Below are positions 9,251-18,545 of a stretch of 64,000 bases of DNA, piece by piece; within the stretch, counting starts at the first letter, position 1; every line of letters begins with the position of its first letter. The position numbers and the translations under genes were made by a program. Source of the stretch: Candidatus Wallbacteria bacterium (GTDB lineage Bacteria > Muiribacteriota > UBA6191 > JACPRK01); contig JACQZN010000135.1 in NCBI GenBank assembly GCA_016213845.1, positions 1 through 64,000 of the forward strand, read 5' to 3'. The notes beneath the pieces are model-generated. The model searched no databases, was not told where the DNA came from, and was given only the letters and a program-made list of their open reading frames with translations.

Positions 9251-10312
9251 TCAGTCCCACACGATCCTGAGCTCGGTGACACCGGCGAGACCGTCCTTCA
9301 CCAGGCCGACTCGTTCGGGAACGGGCTGCCAGGGAGCGCGGCCGTAGCGAACCTCGCAGCGGCCGGTCGCGGGCTGGAGCTGGCCCAGGAAGAGGGGGCT
9401 CCGCCCCTCGAGCGCCGGGGCGCGAGGGCTCACGGGCGCCAGGACCAGCCAGGCGGGAATGGCGCCCCATACGTAGGCGAGGTTCGGCTCCCGAGCGTGC
9501 GCCACTGGCAGAATCTGGAACCCGCCGATCTTCCCGAGAGGCGAGGTGCTGACGCAGAGCACTCCCGGATGATTGGCCCGCACGCGGCCGACGTCGGCGA
9601 ACTGGCTGCCGCCAAACCGGCCGACGGCACCGACGGCCTTCTTGACCCACCCGATCGCCTCCAAGGAGCCATCGGAGTAACTGACATAAGCGAGTCCACC
9701 GGCGCGATTGGCGATCCGCAACTCCCGCATTCGCCGTGCCGGCCTGAACGATGGAAACACCAGGACATCACCCGACCTGGGCACATAGTCTGCTGAAATG
9801 GGGGCCGTCCCGCCCGCTCGCTCGAGCCAGACCGGGTCGCCCAGCCTGGGGGCCAGCTCAGCACCGAAGAGAGCAGTGCCCGCGGCGACGTCGGTGAAGA
9901 TCGAGGTCGGGCTCGAGAAGTAGGAGCGCACCTCTTCGGCCGTCTTGAGCATCAGGTCCCTGGGCTGAAGCGTGAAGAGCACGGCGTGCCGTTTGCCTTG
10001 CGCGACCTTTACGTGAATCGCGTTCACGGCCGTCGCCGCGACCGCCCCCGGCGGAGCCCAGTCGGCCGCAGTGAAGCCCTTGTCGTCGCACTCCTGGACT
10101 CGGCCCGGGTTGGGGCGCAACACGGTGCCGATCCGGTTCCAGGTCGTGCCACCATCGGTGGAGGCCTCTATCGCGCCCCGGAACCGGTTGACGATCCGGA
10201 CGCGGCTGGTCTCGACGCGCTCCTGGGCAGCTGCCCAGCTCACCTCGAGCACCAGGAGGGCCACCAGCAGCGCCGCCGGCCTCGCCAGACTGGCCCGCAA
10301 GTATCGAGTCAT
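9251..10312 (-). CDS. Exported protein of unknown function
   Basis: 353-aa ORF with signal peptide MTRYLRASLARPAALLVALLVLEVSWAAAQ; no recognised family. Confidence 0.7.
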   Translation of the reverse strand: MTRYLRASLARPAALLVALLVLEVSWAAAQERVETSRVRIVNRFRGAIEASTDGGTTWNRIGTVLRPNPGRVQECDDKGFTAADWAPPGAVAATAVNAIHVKVAQGKRHAVLFTLQPRDLMLKTAEEVRSYFSSPTSIFTDVAAGTALFGAELAPRLGDPVWLERAGGTAPISADYVPRSGDVLVFPSFRPARRMRELRIANRAGGLAYVSYSDGSLEAIGWVKKAVGAVGRFGGSQFADVGRVRANHPGVLCVSTSPLGKIGGFQILPVAHAREPNLAYVWGAIPAWLVLAPVSPRAPALEGRSPLFLGQLQPATGRCEVRYGRAPWQPVPERVGLVKDGLAGVTELRIVWD

Positions 10313-10376
10313 GGCTTCCTACCTTCCTGCGCATGGAGCCGCGGCAGACAAAGGCGCGGTCGCGCGCCGCGCCGCG

Positions 10377-13300
10377 TCAGGGCGCCGTCGTCGCAGGCGC
10401 CGCGGGAGTCGAAGGAGCCGCCGGCTCCGGTCCGGCAGGCGCCATCACGGGAGGGGCGTCCGCAGGGTGAGCGACGGGCTGAACTGGCGGCGTGCCATGC
10501 GCCCCGTCCGCCGGCGCAGGCGCGGCCGGCGAGGCGGGTGCCGTCTGGCCGCCGGCGGAATCCGCCGGATGCGCCGCAGGCTCGGCCGGCGGCGTGCCGT
10601 GCGTTGGTGCAGCGGCCGGCGCCGTCGCGGGCTCCGCAGCTGCCGGAGCGCCGGTACTGTCTGGCGCGATCTCCGCAGGCGCCGGTGCAGGCGACGCCTC
10701 GGAGGGCTTCGCAGGCTCACCCGAAGCAGCTCCCCCGTCCGCAGGCTTGGCCGGTTCCGCCGCTGCTGGGGCAGTCCCTTCCGATGGCTTCGCAGGCTCA
10801 GCCGCCGGAGGTGTCGTGCCTTCAGCCGGCTTCGCAGGTTCGCCCGCGGGCGCCTTGCCTTCCTCGGGCTTTGCCGGCTCGGCGGGCTTCGGAGCGCTCT
10901 CTTCTTCTTCCTCGTCGTCCTCGTAGAACGAGTCTCCACCCTTGGGAGCCGTCGACGGAGGCGTCGGCTGCACGCCGTACTCCTTGAGATGCATGACGAA
11001 CTCGCTGAGCATGTCGATCTGCTTGGGCGTATCGCCCCCAGCCACATCGGGTACCAGCGACTTGCCGTCCTGCCAGAAGTTCGGCATGCGGGTGTCGGCC
11101 TGCAAGGCATCCGGGTTGTGCAGCCACCGGATCACCCAGTCCTGCTTGAGACGCCGGTTGGCGAGGAAGAGGTCCGGCGCCTTGTTGGCCGCTTCCTCCG
11201 GGGACAGCTCCTCCTGGCCGGCCTGATGACACCGGAGGCACTGCAGTGTGTCGAAGATCTTCTTCGCCCCCGATGTCTCCTCGGTGCTCAGCACGCTGCG
11301 GGCCCGATAGTGGAAGGGATACTCTTCGCCATCGAGGGCTGCGAAGAACTTGGCCAGCGAAATCGCCTCGGCTTCCGACATGTCGAACGTCGGCATTTTG
11401 ATCTTCAGGAAGGGGCGGAGCTGATAGGGCACCTTCAGGAACTCGATCAGCCATTCCGACTGCACTTTCTGGCCCTCGCGCTGAAGTATGGGAGGACCGA
11501 AGATTCGCTCCTCGGGCTTCTCGCCGTAGACCGAGAGGACGTGGCCGCCCTGGCCATTGATTCGGTGGCAACCGGTGCAGTTGAACTTGTCGACCAGCCG
11601 CCAGCCCTCCAGGATCGCGGCCTTGCGATCCGTGGGATTCATCTTGTAGGCCGGGTGCATCTCGACGCCGGTGTTGCCCATGATGAATGTGGTGATGGCG
11701 GCCACATCATCCTTGTCGAAGTCGAACTTCGGCATCTTGAGGCGATCGACCTGCTTGCGGAAGCGGCCCTCGTCGTAGATGCGCGGGTCGTCGATTTTCT
11801 GGGAGATCCAGCCCTGTCGCGTGAAACGGCCTTCGGCCTGCATTTTGTGCTCATGGAGGCCGAAGTCGAACTCCTCTACCAGCTTGCTGCCGTGCGCGCT
11901 CAGCTCGGTGCCGACCTTGCCCTTGCCATACTCCATGCCCTTGATGGTATGGCAGCCGAAGCAGCCGTAGCGCTCGACTAGCTGCTTGCCGGTCTCGGCG
12001 AGCTTCTTGTCCTCGATCCAGGCGGGTGCCGGCAGCGGGTCGTTCTGCTTCAGCGTGGTCAGGTAGCAGGCGATCAGCTTCGACTCCTCGGGAGTGAGGC
12101 GCAGCGACGGCATCCGGGCGTCCGGCATCATCTTCTTGGGATTTTCGATCCACTTGGCCAGCCACGAGAGGCGAGCCTTCTCTCCGATGCGGGTCAACTC
12201 GGGCCCATAAACGTTTCCGGCGTCGACCGGCCTCTTCTCATCGCTGCGATGGCATGCGAGACAGCCGACAGATTCGAAGAGCTCCTTGCCCTTGGCAATT
12301 TCGTCCTTCGACGGGACGTGCTCGGGCTCGGTCGGGGACTGTCCCTCTGCGTTTTGCCAGACGAAGGCCGACAGAGCCTGCACCTCTTCTGTGACTTGCT
12401 TGCGGATGTCTTCCTCCGACTCGAGCTTGTAGAACCCAGGCTTGCGCTCGGGGAAGAAGTTGGGCATTCGCGTGGTCGGCCTCCACTTCTTGGGATACTC
12501 GAGCCAGACGGGCAACCAGCCGGGGTAGAGCTTTTCGCGCACGGCCTTGAGGTTCGGGCCGATCCGGCGCACCTCCAGGGCCAGCTCGTCGACGCGGTGC
12601 TTGGCGGCTTCGACGGCGAGGCGCGTCTGGTTGAACTGATCGGTCTCGGTCCGGCTTGGGCCCTTGTCGAAGCTCTGCTTGCCGGCCTCGACCTTGGCCT
12701 GGTAGCCAGTCTCCAGTTTCGCGAAGGCCTGCTGAAGACGCTTCAGATCGTTTTGTGCCTCTCCGAGGCGATCTTCCTCCTCGCCGATGCCCTTGATCTT
12801 GTGGCAGCCCCAACACCCGTAGTCCTTGACGAGCTTCTTGCCCTTCAGCATGACGTCGGCGCCAGCCAGCGTGCTAGCCGTCTCGTGGCACTTCAGACAG
12901 GCGGCGCTGTTCAGCCCGGGCACAACCTTGTCGCTCTTCCTCAGGAGCGGGGTCAGCCAGTGGTGAACCTCGCCGTGCCCCTGCTCGGGCGAACTGGTGG
13001 CGTAGCCCTGCCCCTGGTGGCACGGAGTGCAGCCCATCTTCTGGACGTCATGGACCTTGAGCAGGTCCACACTCTCGCCCGTGATCGGGTCGGTAACCTT
13101 CGGATGCGTCCTCAGGTGACGCTTGGCCTCGGGCAGGCCCTCCAGACCGGGCACGTCGTAACCGGCGTGACAGGTGGCACACCGGTCGACCAGCTTGAGC
13201 TGCTCGTTGAAGACCTGCTTGATGTCGTCGTCGGTGGCGCCAACGGCTGCGAGCCGTCGCTCCAGCGTGACGACCTCGCTCTGAAAGGCGTCCAGCTCCT

Positions 13301-13865
13301 CCTGGGCCTTCGAAACGGGCAGGGCGAGCTCGGCTATCTTGTTCTTGAACTCCTTGCGTCGCGCGTCGAGCTCGATCATCTTCTTGCTGAACGAATCGAC
13401 GTCCGGGTCGAGCTTGAGGACGGTTTCCTTGGCGGCCTCTTCGTGCTGGGCCTCGAAGCGGTAGACGGCCTCCTGGTAGATGCCGCGAATGCCCTGCAAC
13501 TGCTTGCGGACGCTGCCCAGCTCGGAGGCGGCCTTCATCATCTCGTCTTCGAAGGCCTTCTTCTGCCCCTGCACGGCCTGACCTGAGTAGGCCTCTTTCG
13601 CCGCCGCCAGCTTGGCCTCTGCCGCCTTGAATTCCGGGCTCTGCCTGGCGCTCTCGTAGCGCGCCTTCGCCTCGGAGAGCTGCCGGGCGATCTCGGAGGA
13701 TGCAGTACTACGGAAGTCGCGGACGTAGCCCTTGTAAGGGCGTCGGAAGAAGAACTCCTGAAGTAAGGAGAGCAGGGACGTCAGCACCAGCAGGACGCCC
13801 AGGATGGCGAACCAGTGGGCATACGTTCGCTGGTCCAGCGGCTCTTTGTGCTGCTCAGCTGCCAT
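10377..13865 (-). CDS. Membrane-anchored octaheme c-type cytochrome with coiled-coil and Pro/Ala-rich tail, part of a cytochrome bc-type complex
   Basis: Eight CXXCH motifs (CATCH, CTPCH, CLKCH, CWGCH, CLACH, CFGCH, CTGCH, CLRCH); N-terminal TM WFAILGVLLVLTSLLSLLQEFFF; long charged coiled coil; (PAKPxEG)n tail. Confidence 0.92.
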   Translation of the reverse strand: MAAEQHKEPLDQRTYAHWFAILGVLLVLTSLLSLLQEFFFRRPYKGYVRDFRSTASSEIARQLSEAKARYESARQSPEFKAAEAKLAAAKEAYSGQAVQGQKKAFEDEMMKAASELGSVRKQLQGIRGIYQEAVYRFEAQHEEAAKETVLKLDPDVDSFSKKMIELDARRKEFKNKIAELALPVSKAQEELDAFQSEVVTLERRLAAVGATDDDIKQVFNEQLKLVDRCATCHAGYDVPGLEGLPEAKRHLRTHPKVTDPITGESVDLLKVHDVQKMGCTPCHQGQGYATSSPEQGHGEVHHWLTPLLRKSDKVVPGLNSAACLKCHETASTLAGADVMLKGKKLVKDYGCWGCHKIKGIGEEEDRLGEAQNDLKRLQQAFAKLETGYQAKVEAGKQSFDKGPSRTETDQFNQTRLAVEAAKHRVDELALEVRRIGPNLKAVREKLYPGWLPVWLEYPKKWRPTTRMPNFFPERKPGFYKLESEEDIRKQVTEEVQALSAFVWQNAEGQSPTEPEHVPSKDEIAKGKELFESVGCLACHRSDEKRPVDAGNVYGPELTRIGEKARLSWLAKWIENPKKMMPDARMPSLRLTPEESKLIACYLTTLKQNDPLPAPAWIEDKKLAETGKQLVERYGCFGCHTIKGMEYGKGKVGTELSAHGSKLVEEFDFGLHEHKMQAEGRFTRQGWISQKIDDPRIYDEGRFRKQVDRLKMPKFDFDKDDVAAITTFIMGNTGVEMHPAYKMNPTDRKAAILEGWRLVDKFNCTGCHRINGQGGHVLSVYGEKPEERIFGPPILQREGQKVQSEWLIEFLKVPYQLRPFLKIKMPTFDMSEAEAISLAKFFAALDGEEYPFHYRARSVLSTEETSGAKKIFDTLQCLRCHQAGQEELSPEEAANKAPDLFLANRRLKQDWVIRWLHNPDALQADTRMPNFWQDGKSLVPDVAGGDTPKQIDMLSEFVMHLKEYGVQPTPPSTAPKGGDSFYEDDEEEEESAPKPAEPAKPEEGKAPAGEPAKPAEGTTPPAAEPAKPSEGTAPAAAEPAKPADGGAASGEPAKPSEASPAPAPAEIAPDSTGAPAAAEPATAPAAAPTHGTPPAEPAAHPADSAGGQTAPASPAAPAPADGAHGTPPVQPVAHPADAPPVMAPAGPEPAAPSTPAAPATTAP

Positions 13866-13916
13866 CGATGGCCTCGGCTTTCTTGGGGCGGTCCGGGGAG
13901 TGAGGACCGGTCGGGG

Positions 13917-14825
13917 TCACACGTTGAACCACTCGGTGACCCAGATGTATTTCACGTGGAGGAAGATGCGGAGGATCATCTTCACGGGCGTCGCGAGCAT
14001 CGTAGCCAGCAACGACGAGAAGACCAGGTATCGGACGATACCGAGCCGCTGGAAAAACTCGCTGCGGCGGAAACTGGGCAGCAAGAGCGGTGGGAACATC
14101 ACGGCCGGGAACCAGAGCGCCACTGCCGCCAGACCGATCCAGAAACCCATGGGTGAGGCCGAGTCGACTCCGAAGAACTTGTCGGAGAAGTCGATGTTCG
14201 TCTCGGCCACCACTCGGTGGACGTCCCAGTGCTGCCACGGCCAGAACCAGAGCCACCCTGGGCCACGGGCGAACGTGCCGATGCAGACCATCAACACCCA
14301 GAGGAACAGGAATCCGAACAGAAAGATGCTGATGGCCAGCGGCCGCTCCCTTAGCGTGTAGTAACCGCTGCCCTTGGGATTGATGTCGATGTACGGAATG
14401 GCCATCAGCCCCACGACGATCACGTTGGGGAGCATGACGCCCGCGATCCAGGGATCGAAGTAGACGAGCAGCTCCTGCAACCCCAGGAAATACCACGGGG
14501 CCTTGGAGGGGTTCGGGGTGACGTTGGGGTTTGCCAGCTCCTCCAGCGGAGCGTCGAGGGCTATCGACCAGAGCATGAGGAAGATCGTCACACCGATGGC
14601 GACCAAGAACTCCTGCCGCACCAGGTGAGGCCAGACGGCGACGCGCTCCGGAAACCCGGCTTCTTCGGCATAGACGGCTTGCTTGACGGTCTTGCCCTCC
14701 GCGCGTGCCCGGTCGTACTTGAGCGCCTCGCGGAAGCTCAGCCACGTGAAGAAACAGACCAGCACCAGCATGATGACGATCGGAACATTGTCCGCCTTGC
14801 TGATGATCTCCCAGAACTGATGCAT
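13917..14825 (-). CDS. Cytochrome b, C-terminal (subunit IV-like) subunit
   Basis: NPSKAPWYFLGLQELLVYFDPWIAGVMLPN matches the PEWYF-type Qo-site region; multiple TM helices. Confidence 0.9.
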   Translation of the reverse strand: MHQFWEIISKADNVPIVIMLVLVCFFTWLSFREALKYDRARAEGKTVKQAVYAEEAGFPERVAVWPHLVRQEFLVAIGVTIFLMLWSIALDAPLEELANPNVTPNPSKAPWYFLGLQELLVYFDPWIAGVMLPNVIVVGLMAIPYIDINPKGSGYYTLRERPLAISIFLFGFLFLWVLMVCIGTFARGPGWLWFWPWQHWDVHRVVAETNIDFSDKFFGVDSASPMGFWIGLAAVALWFPAVMFPPLLLPSFRRSEFFQRLGIVRYLVFSSLLATMLATPVKMILRIFLHVKYIWVTEWFNV

Positions 14826-14882
14826 GACGAGATCGCCTCTCCGTGAGACGGTCCGACTGCGACCGTGTCGTTTCGGGGTTTC

Positions 14883-15650
14883 CTACTGCGGGGCCGAGAT
14901 TCCGCCGTCCTTGCGGACGCGCCAGAAGTGAATCGAGATGAACACCGCAACGATGAGCGGCAGCGCGATGCAGTGCCAGATGTAGGCGCGCAAGAGCGCG
15001 TTGCCGGCCACCTGCGACCCGCCCAGCATTGCAAAACGTATATCGTTGTAAGGCGTCATCCCGAGCTTGTCGCCGAATGGTCCTTCGTGACCTAACAGCG
15101 GTGTCGCCCGGGCCATGTTCGTCCCTACGGTAACCGCCCAGAAACCGAGCTGGTCGTCGGTAAGGAGGTAACCCGTGAAGGAGAGCAGCATGGTGAGGGT
15201 GAGCAGCAGCACGCCCACGACCCAGTTGAACTCTCTCGGGGGTTTGTATGAGCCGGTCATGAAAACCCGGTACATGTGCAGCCAGACGCTGATCACCATC
15301 GCATGGGCTGCCCAGCGATGCATGTTGCGCAGCAACATACCGAACGGGACGTCGAACTCCAGGTACTTGATGTCGGCGTACGCGGCTTCTTTGACCGGGT
15401 GGTAGTAGAACATCAGCAGCGTTCCGGTGACCGTCAGCACCAGGAACAGGAAGAAGGTGATTCCGCCCATGCACCAGGTGTGCTTCAGGTAGAGGCCGAA
15501 TCTGGGGATGCGCACGGGGTGCAGGTGCATGAACAGGTTGCTCATGACCTTCAGAACGCGCGTGCGCGGGTTGTCCTCCAGGTCGTGGCGCATCACCGAT
15601 CGCCAGAGCTGGCTGGTCGTGACTTCTTTTTTCAGGGCGTCGACATCCAT
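14883..15650 (-). CDS. Cytochrome b, N-terminal (b6-like) subunit
   Basis: Heme-ligand pattern [21 protein letters not shown] ... [29 protein letters not shown]. Confidence 0.93.
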   Translation of the reverse strand: MDVDALKKEVTTSQLWRSVMRHDLEDNPRTRVLKVMSNLFMHLHPVRIPRFGLYLKHTWCMGGITFFLFLVLTVTGTLLMFYYHPVKEAAYADIKYLEFDVPFGMLLRNMHRWAAHAMVISVWLHMYRVFMTGSYKPPREFNWVVGVLLLTLTMLLSFTGYLLTDDQLGFWAVTVGTNMARATPLLGHEGPFGDKLGMTPYNDIRFAMLGGSQVAGNALLRAYIWHCIALPLIVAVFISIHFWRVRKDGGISAPQ

Positions 15651-15680
15651 GCGAAGTCGTCCTTCCTCCTGGCCGTCGGA

Positions 15681-16322
15681 TCAGGCCTTCAGAACGGCAC
15701 CGGGCTTTTCCCACTCGCCCTTGTCCTGGCGGAACACGATGCTCTTGTCCACCTGCAGCTGACCGTCGTCGGCGAGCGTGATCTTGCAGCGCTCCAGCGG
15801 ACGCGGCGCGGGGCCTTCGTAGTTGATTCCTTCCTTGGTGAAGCCGCTGCCGTGGCAGGGGCACTTGAACTTGTTCTCCGCTTCCTTCCAGACCGGCGTA
15901 CAACCCAGGTGGGTGCACTTGGCCAGGAGCGCGTAGAACCCATCCGGCTCGCGCACGATCCAGACACGCTGCGACTTCTGGTACTTCGTGTCGACGGTTC
16001 CGACCGTGAACTCCGACGGATAGCCCGCCCTGAAGACGTTGGACGGCTCGAAGAGAACCCGCGGAAAGAAAAACCTCACGAGCGCCAGCGTGTAGATGCC
16101 GACGTACGCCGCGATTGCCGACCAGCCCAGGGCCGCCATCGCCTCGCGCCGCCGGCGCATCTCGGCCAGAATGCCGTCGAGTCTGTGGAGCATGTCACCT
16201 GCTCCAGGCAACGGTGCCGGTGCCCCCGAAGCCCCTGGCTCCGCTCCCGTTGCCGCAGATGCTTCGTCTGCCATCAGCGATCGTTCTCCTCCGTCTCGGT
16301 ACTTTCCCCCCGGCCGGACCAC
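15681..16322 (-). CDS. Rieske iron-sulfur protein
   Basis: CTHLGCTPVWKEAENKFKCPCHGSGF; N-terminal TM; start could be 16322 or internal Met (MADEAS). Confidence 0.93.
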   Translation of the reverse strand: MVRPGGKYRDGGERSLMADEASAATGAEPGASGAPAPLPGAGDMLHRLDGILAEMRRRREAMAALGWSAIAAYVGIYTLALVRFFFPRVLFEPSNVFRAGYPSEFTVGTVDTKYQKSQRVWIVREPDGFYALLAKCTHLGCTPVWKEAENKFKCPCHGSGFTKEGINYEGPAPRPLERCKITLADDGQLQVDKSIVFRQDKGEWEKPGAVLKA

Positions 16323-16399
16323 CCGAACAGCGGGCAGCTTACGGAACCCGCTTTTCGAGTGTCAACAAAAAATCGGTGAATCCAGTCACTGGCGGGAGT

Positions 16400-16490
16400 G
16401 AGGCTCGAGGCTCGAGGGTTGAGGCGAGAGGCTTGAGGCTCGAGGCTCGAGGCTTGAGGGATCAGGAGTCAGGGATCAGGAGTCAGATTT
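16400..16490. repeat. Heptanucleotide tandem array (GAGGCTY/CAGGAGT type, about 13 units)
   Basis: gaggctc gaggctc gagggtt gaggcga gaggctt gaggctc gaggctc gaggctt gagggat caggagt cagggat caggagt cagattt. Confidence 0.95.
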
Positions 16491-16579
16491 GGGGGATCGG
16501 GGGGCAGGCTTGGGACGGGCCGCGGGAGCCGGGCTCGTCGAAGCGCGATTTCGAACGGATTCCACCTTCTGGCTTCCCC

Positions 16580-16614
16580 CTACTCGCTACTCACTACTCG
16601 CTACTCACTACTCT
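16580..16614. repeat. Heptanucleotide tandem array (CTACTCR, 5 units)
   Basis: ctactcg ctactca ctactcg ctactca ctactct. Confidence 0.95.
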
Positions 16615-16691
16615 CCGTAGCCCTTGCCGAATGGGCTCTTCTACTGTAGAATTTGCTCCTCCTTCCGCCCGTGTCCGTCAGGAGCTAGTCC

Positions 16692-17888
16692 ATGATGCGA
16701 AGGCCAACTTTTCTCCTTTCCCTGGCACTCTTCACGCTGCTGCCGGATCTTGCAGGCGCCTGGGGTCAACCCGACCACGCCGTTCTCGGCCTGCAGGTCG
16801 TCCAGAAGTACGGGAGCAGCCTCCCGGCGTTCCTGACGGCCCCCGAGACTCGCAACACGTTCATCCTGGCGAACTACTCGCCGGACTACTTCGTGCTCCA
16901 GGGACCCCACTACGTCCATCTCGACCGAAACTTCCCTATCTTCATGATCTCGCACGCCCGCGACTCTCGGGCGCTGGCCTACGCCTACGGCTGGGGAGCG
17001 CACCAGGAGGAGGACGAAGTCGGTCACGGCCGCTACATCGTCGAGAAAGGCATGCCGCACCTCTACAAGGAAATCGTGATGGGCGCCCGGTTGATGTATC
17101 AGGGGACTTCCGAGGAGCGGAAGCTGGTCCGCAACGCCTCCAGCGTCTGGGACGCCCGCTTGATCAACCTTGCCACGAAGGACTACCGGGCCAAGTACGG
17201 CCCCGAGAAGTACCGCGAGATCTCGGAAATCGAAGCCAACACGGTCGGGTACGCGTTCGCGGCCTACCTGGCCGGCCTCAAGGCCGTGCAGGTCGTCCTC
17301 TGGTATGGCCGGCTCAAGTGGAAGCCCGACATCTACCCGATCAGCCAGTGGTCGGGCTACCAGGCCGAGGCCGTCGAGCAATGCCGCAAGTGGGCCATCG
17401 ACCCGATGGCGTTCTCCAACGTTTCCGACGAAAGTGAACGGCGCCAGCTCTTCCAGAAGGCCTTCGCCAGCGGCGACGAGGCCGTTCCGCTAGCCCAGCC
17501 GATGGTCAAGGTCGACTCGAGCAAGACCAAGGTCCGCATCCGCCAGGCCGTTCAGGCCATGACCGCGGGCGCCGCCAAGACCGCCGGCAAGGGCGACCAG
17601 CCGATCGGCGGCCACCCGCTGATGGCCAACCCCGAGTTCCTCGACGTCTGCGACGGCATGCTCGATTCCCGCTCGGTGAAGGTCCAGGAGCAAGCCTCCG
17701 GTGATACCCGTCAGATCGACGTCCAGGTCACCGAGGACAAGCAGCTCCTCAAGGATTTCCAGGCCGCCGCCGAGGCGCAGCCCGGACGCAAAGGCATCTG
17801 GCCCGCCTTCGCCGCCCAGCAGCAGGAGATGCGCGATCTCATGCGCACGCTGGCCCGCGAAGCCGTCCAGCGCGCCGGCGCGAAGTGA
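16692..17888 (+). CDS. Zinc-dependent phospholipase C-like exported protein
   Basis: Signal peptide then AWGQPDHAVLG; YAYGWGAHQEEDEVGHGRYIVEKG resembles the zinc-dependent PLC histidine/acidic motif. Confidence 0.7.
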   Translation: MMRRPTFLLSLALFTLLPDLAGAWGQPDHAVLGLQVVQKYGSSLPAFLTAPETRNTFILANYSPDYFVLQGPHYVHLDRNFPIFMISHARDSRALAYAYGWGAHQEEDEVGHGRYIVEKGMPHLYKEIVMGARLMYQGTSEERKLVRNASSVWDARLINLATKDYRAKYGPEKYREISEIEANTVGYAFAAYLAGLKAVQVVLWYGRLKWKPDIYPISQWSGYQAEAVEQCRKWAIDPMAFSNVSDESERRQLFQKAFASGDEAVPLAQPMVKVDSSKTKVRIRQAVQAMTAGAAKTAGKGDQPIGGHPLMANPEFLDVCDGMLDSRSVKVQEQASGDTRQIDVQVTEDKQLLKDFQAAAEAQPGRKGIWPAFAAQQQEMRDLMRTLAREAVQRAGAK

Positions 17889-17935
17889 GGCTTGGAGTCA
17901 GGCTTCAGGAGTCAGGAGTTAGGCCCGAGGGCTGG
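17887..17935. repeat. Heptanucleotide array (GGAGTCA type, 7 degenerate units)
   Basis: gaggctt ggagtca ggcttca ggagtca ggagtta ggcccga gggctgg. Confidence 0.85.
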
Positions 17936-17963
17936 ACCGGACGCGCCAAGGTCGTGTGGCCCC

Positions 17964-18012
17964 CTACTGGCTACTGACTACTGGCTACTGACTACTGGCT
18001 ACTGACTACTCT
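17964..18012. repeat. Heptanucleotide array (CTACTGR, 7 units)
   Basis: ctactgg ctactga ctactgg ctactga ctactgg ctactga ctactct. Confidence 0.95.
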
Positions 18013-18016
18013 CCCC

Positions 18017-18517
18017 CTACCACTCGTAGGGAACGTAGCCACCGTTGCGTCTCAGCTGGCGCTTCACGTGCTCGCCGAAGAAGCGGCGGTAGGGAAGCGG
18101 CTTGACCTCCTCGGTCTGCTCGTAGCGGTCGCCGCTGAGCTTCGCAAGATCGATGACGAAGGGCTGGGAGCCCTCGAAACCGTGGACCTTGTCGTGGACC
18201 CGAATGGTCAGCGTCTTGGCGTCCGGCGGGATCTCCACGTCGGTCATCCAGCTCTCGAAGGTCTCGGGCGCCGAGCGCGGCCGGCTCAGGTGGACGGTCT
18301 TGAGCCGTTCCCCGCGATCGGTGGCGACGTGCCAGAAGTCAATCCCGAAGCGCTCACCGGGCCCCTCGTGTGAAAGCACCATCACGATGTCCCAGCTCTT
18401 TCGAGTCCGGAGCAAAGTCACGCGGTCGATCCTCGCCCCGGAAGCTTCGCACAGGGCCGCGGTAAGCAGAACCCCGAGCATGGAGGCGAGTCCCACGACC
18501 GCCGTCAGGCGTCTCAC
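18017..18517 (-). CDS. Small exported protein of unknown function
   Basis: 166 aa with signal peptide MRRLTAVVGLASMLGVLLTAALCEASG; conserved-looking C-terminus RRFFGEHVKRQLRRNGGYVPYEW. Confidence 0.7.
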   Translation of the reverse strand: MRRLTAVVGLASMLGVLLTAALCEASGARIDRVTLLRTRKSWDIVMVLSHEGPGERFGIDFWHVATDRGERLKTVHLSRPRSAPETFESWMTDVEIPPDAKTLTIRVHDKVHGFEGSQPFVIDLAKLSGDRYEQTEEVKPLPYRRFFGEHVKRQLRRNGGYVPYEW

Positions 18518-18545
18518 GCCTGTTGTCGTTAACGCGCCCGAGACC

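Noticed and set aside
10071-11981. 636-aa + strand ORF (Arg-rich) over the octaheme cytochrome
   Set aside because: Antisense to a protein with eight CXXCH motifs; arginine runs arise from the reverse complement of Pro/Ala repeat codons.
16400-16614. Possible CRISPR array
   Set aside because: Units are 7 bp, directly contiguous with no spacers; no cas genes in the window.
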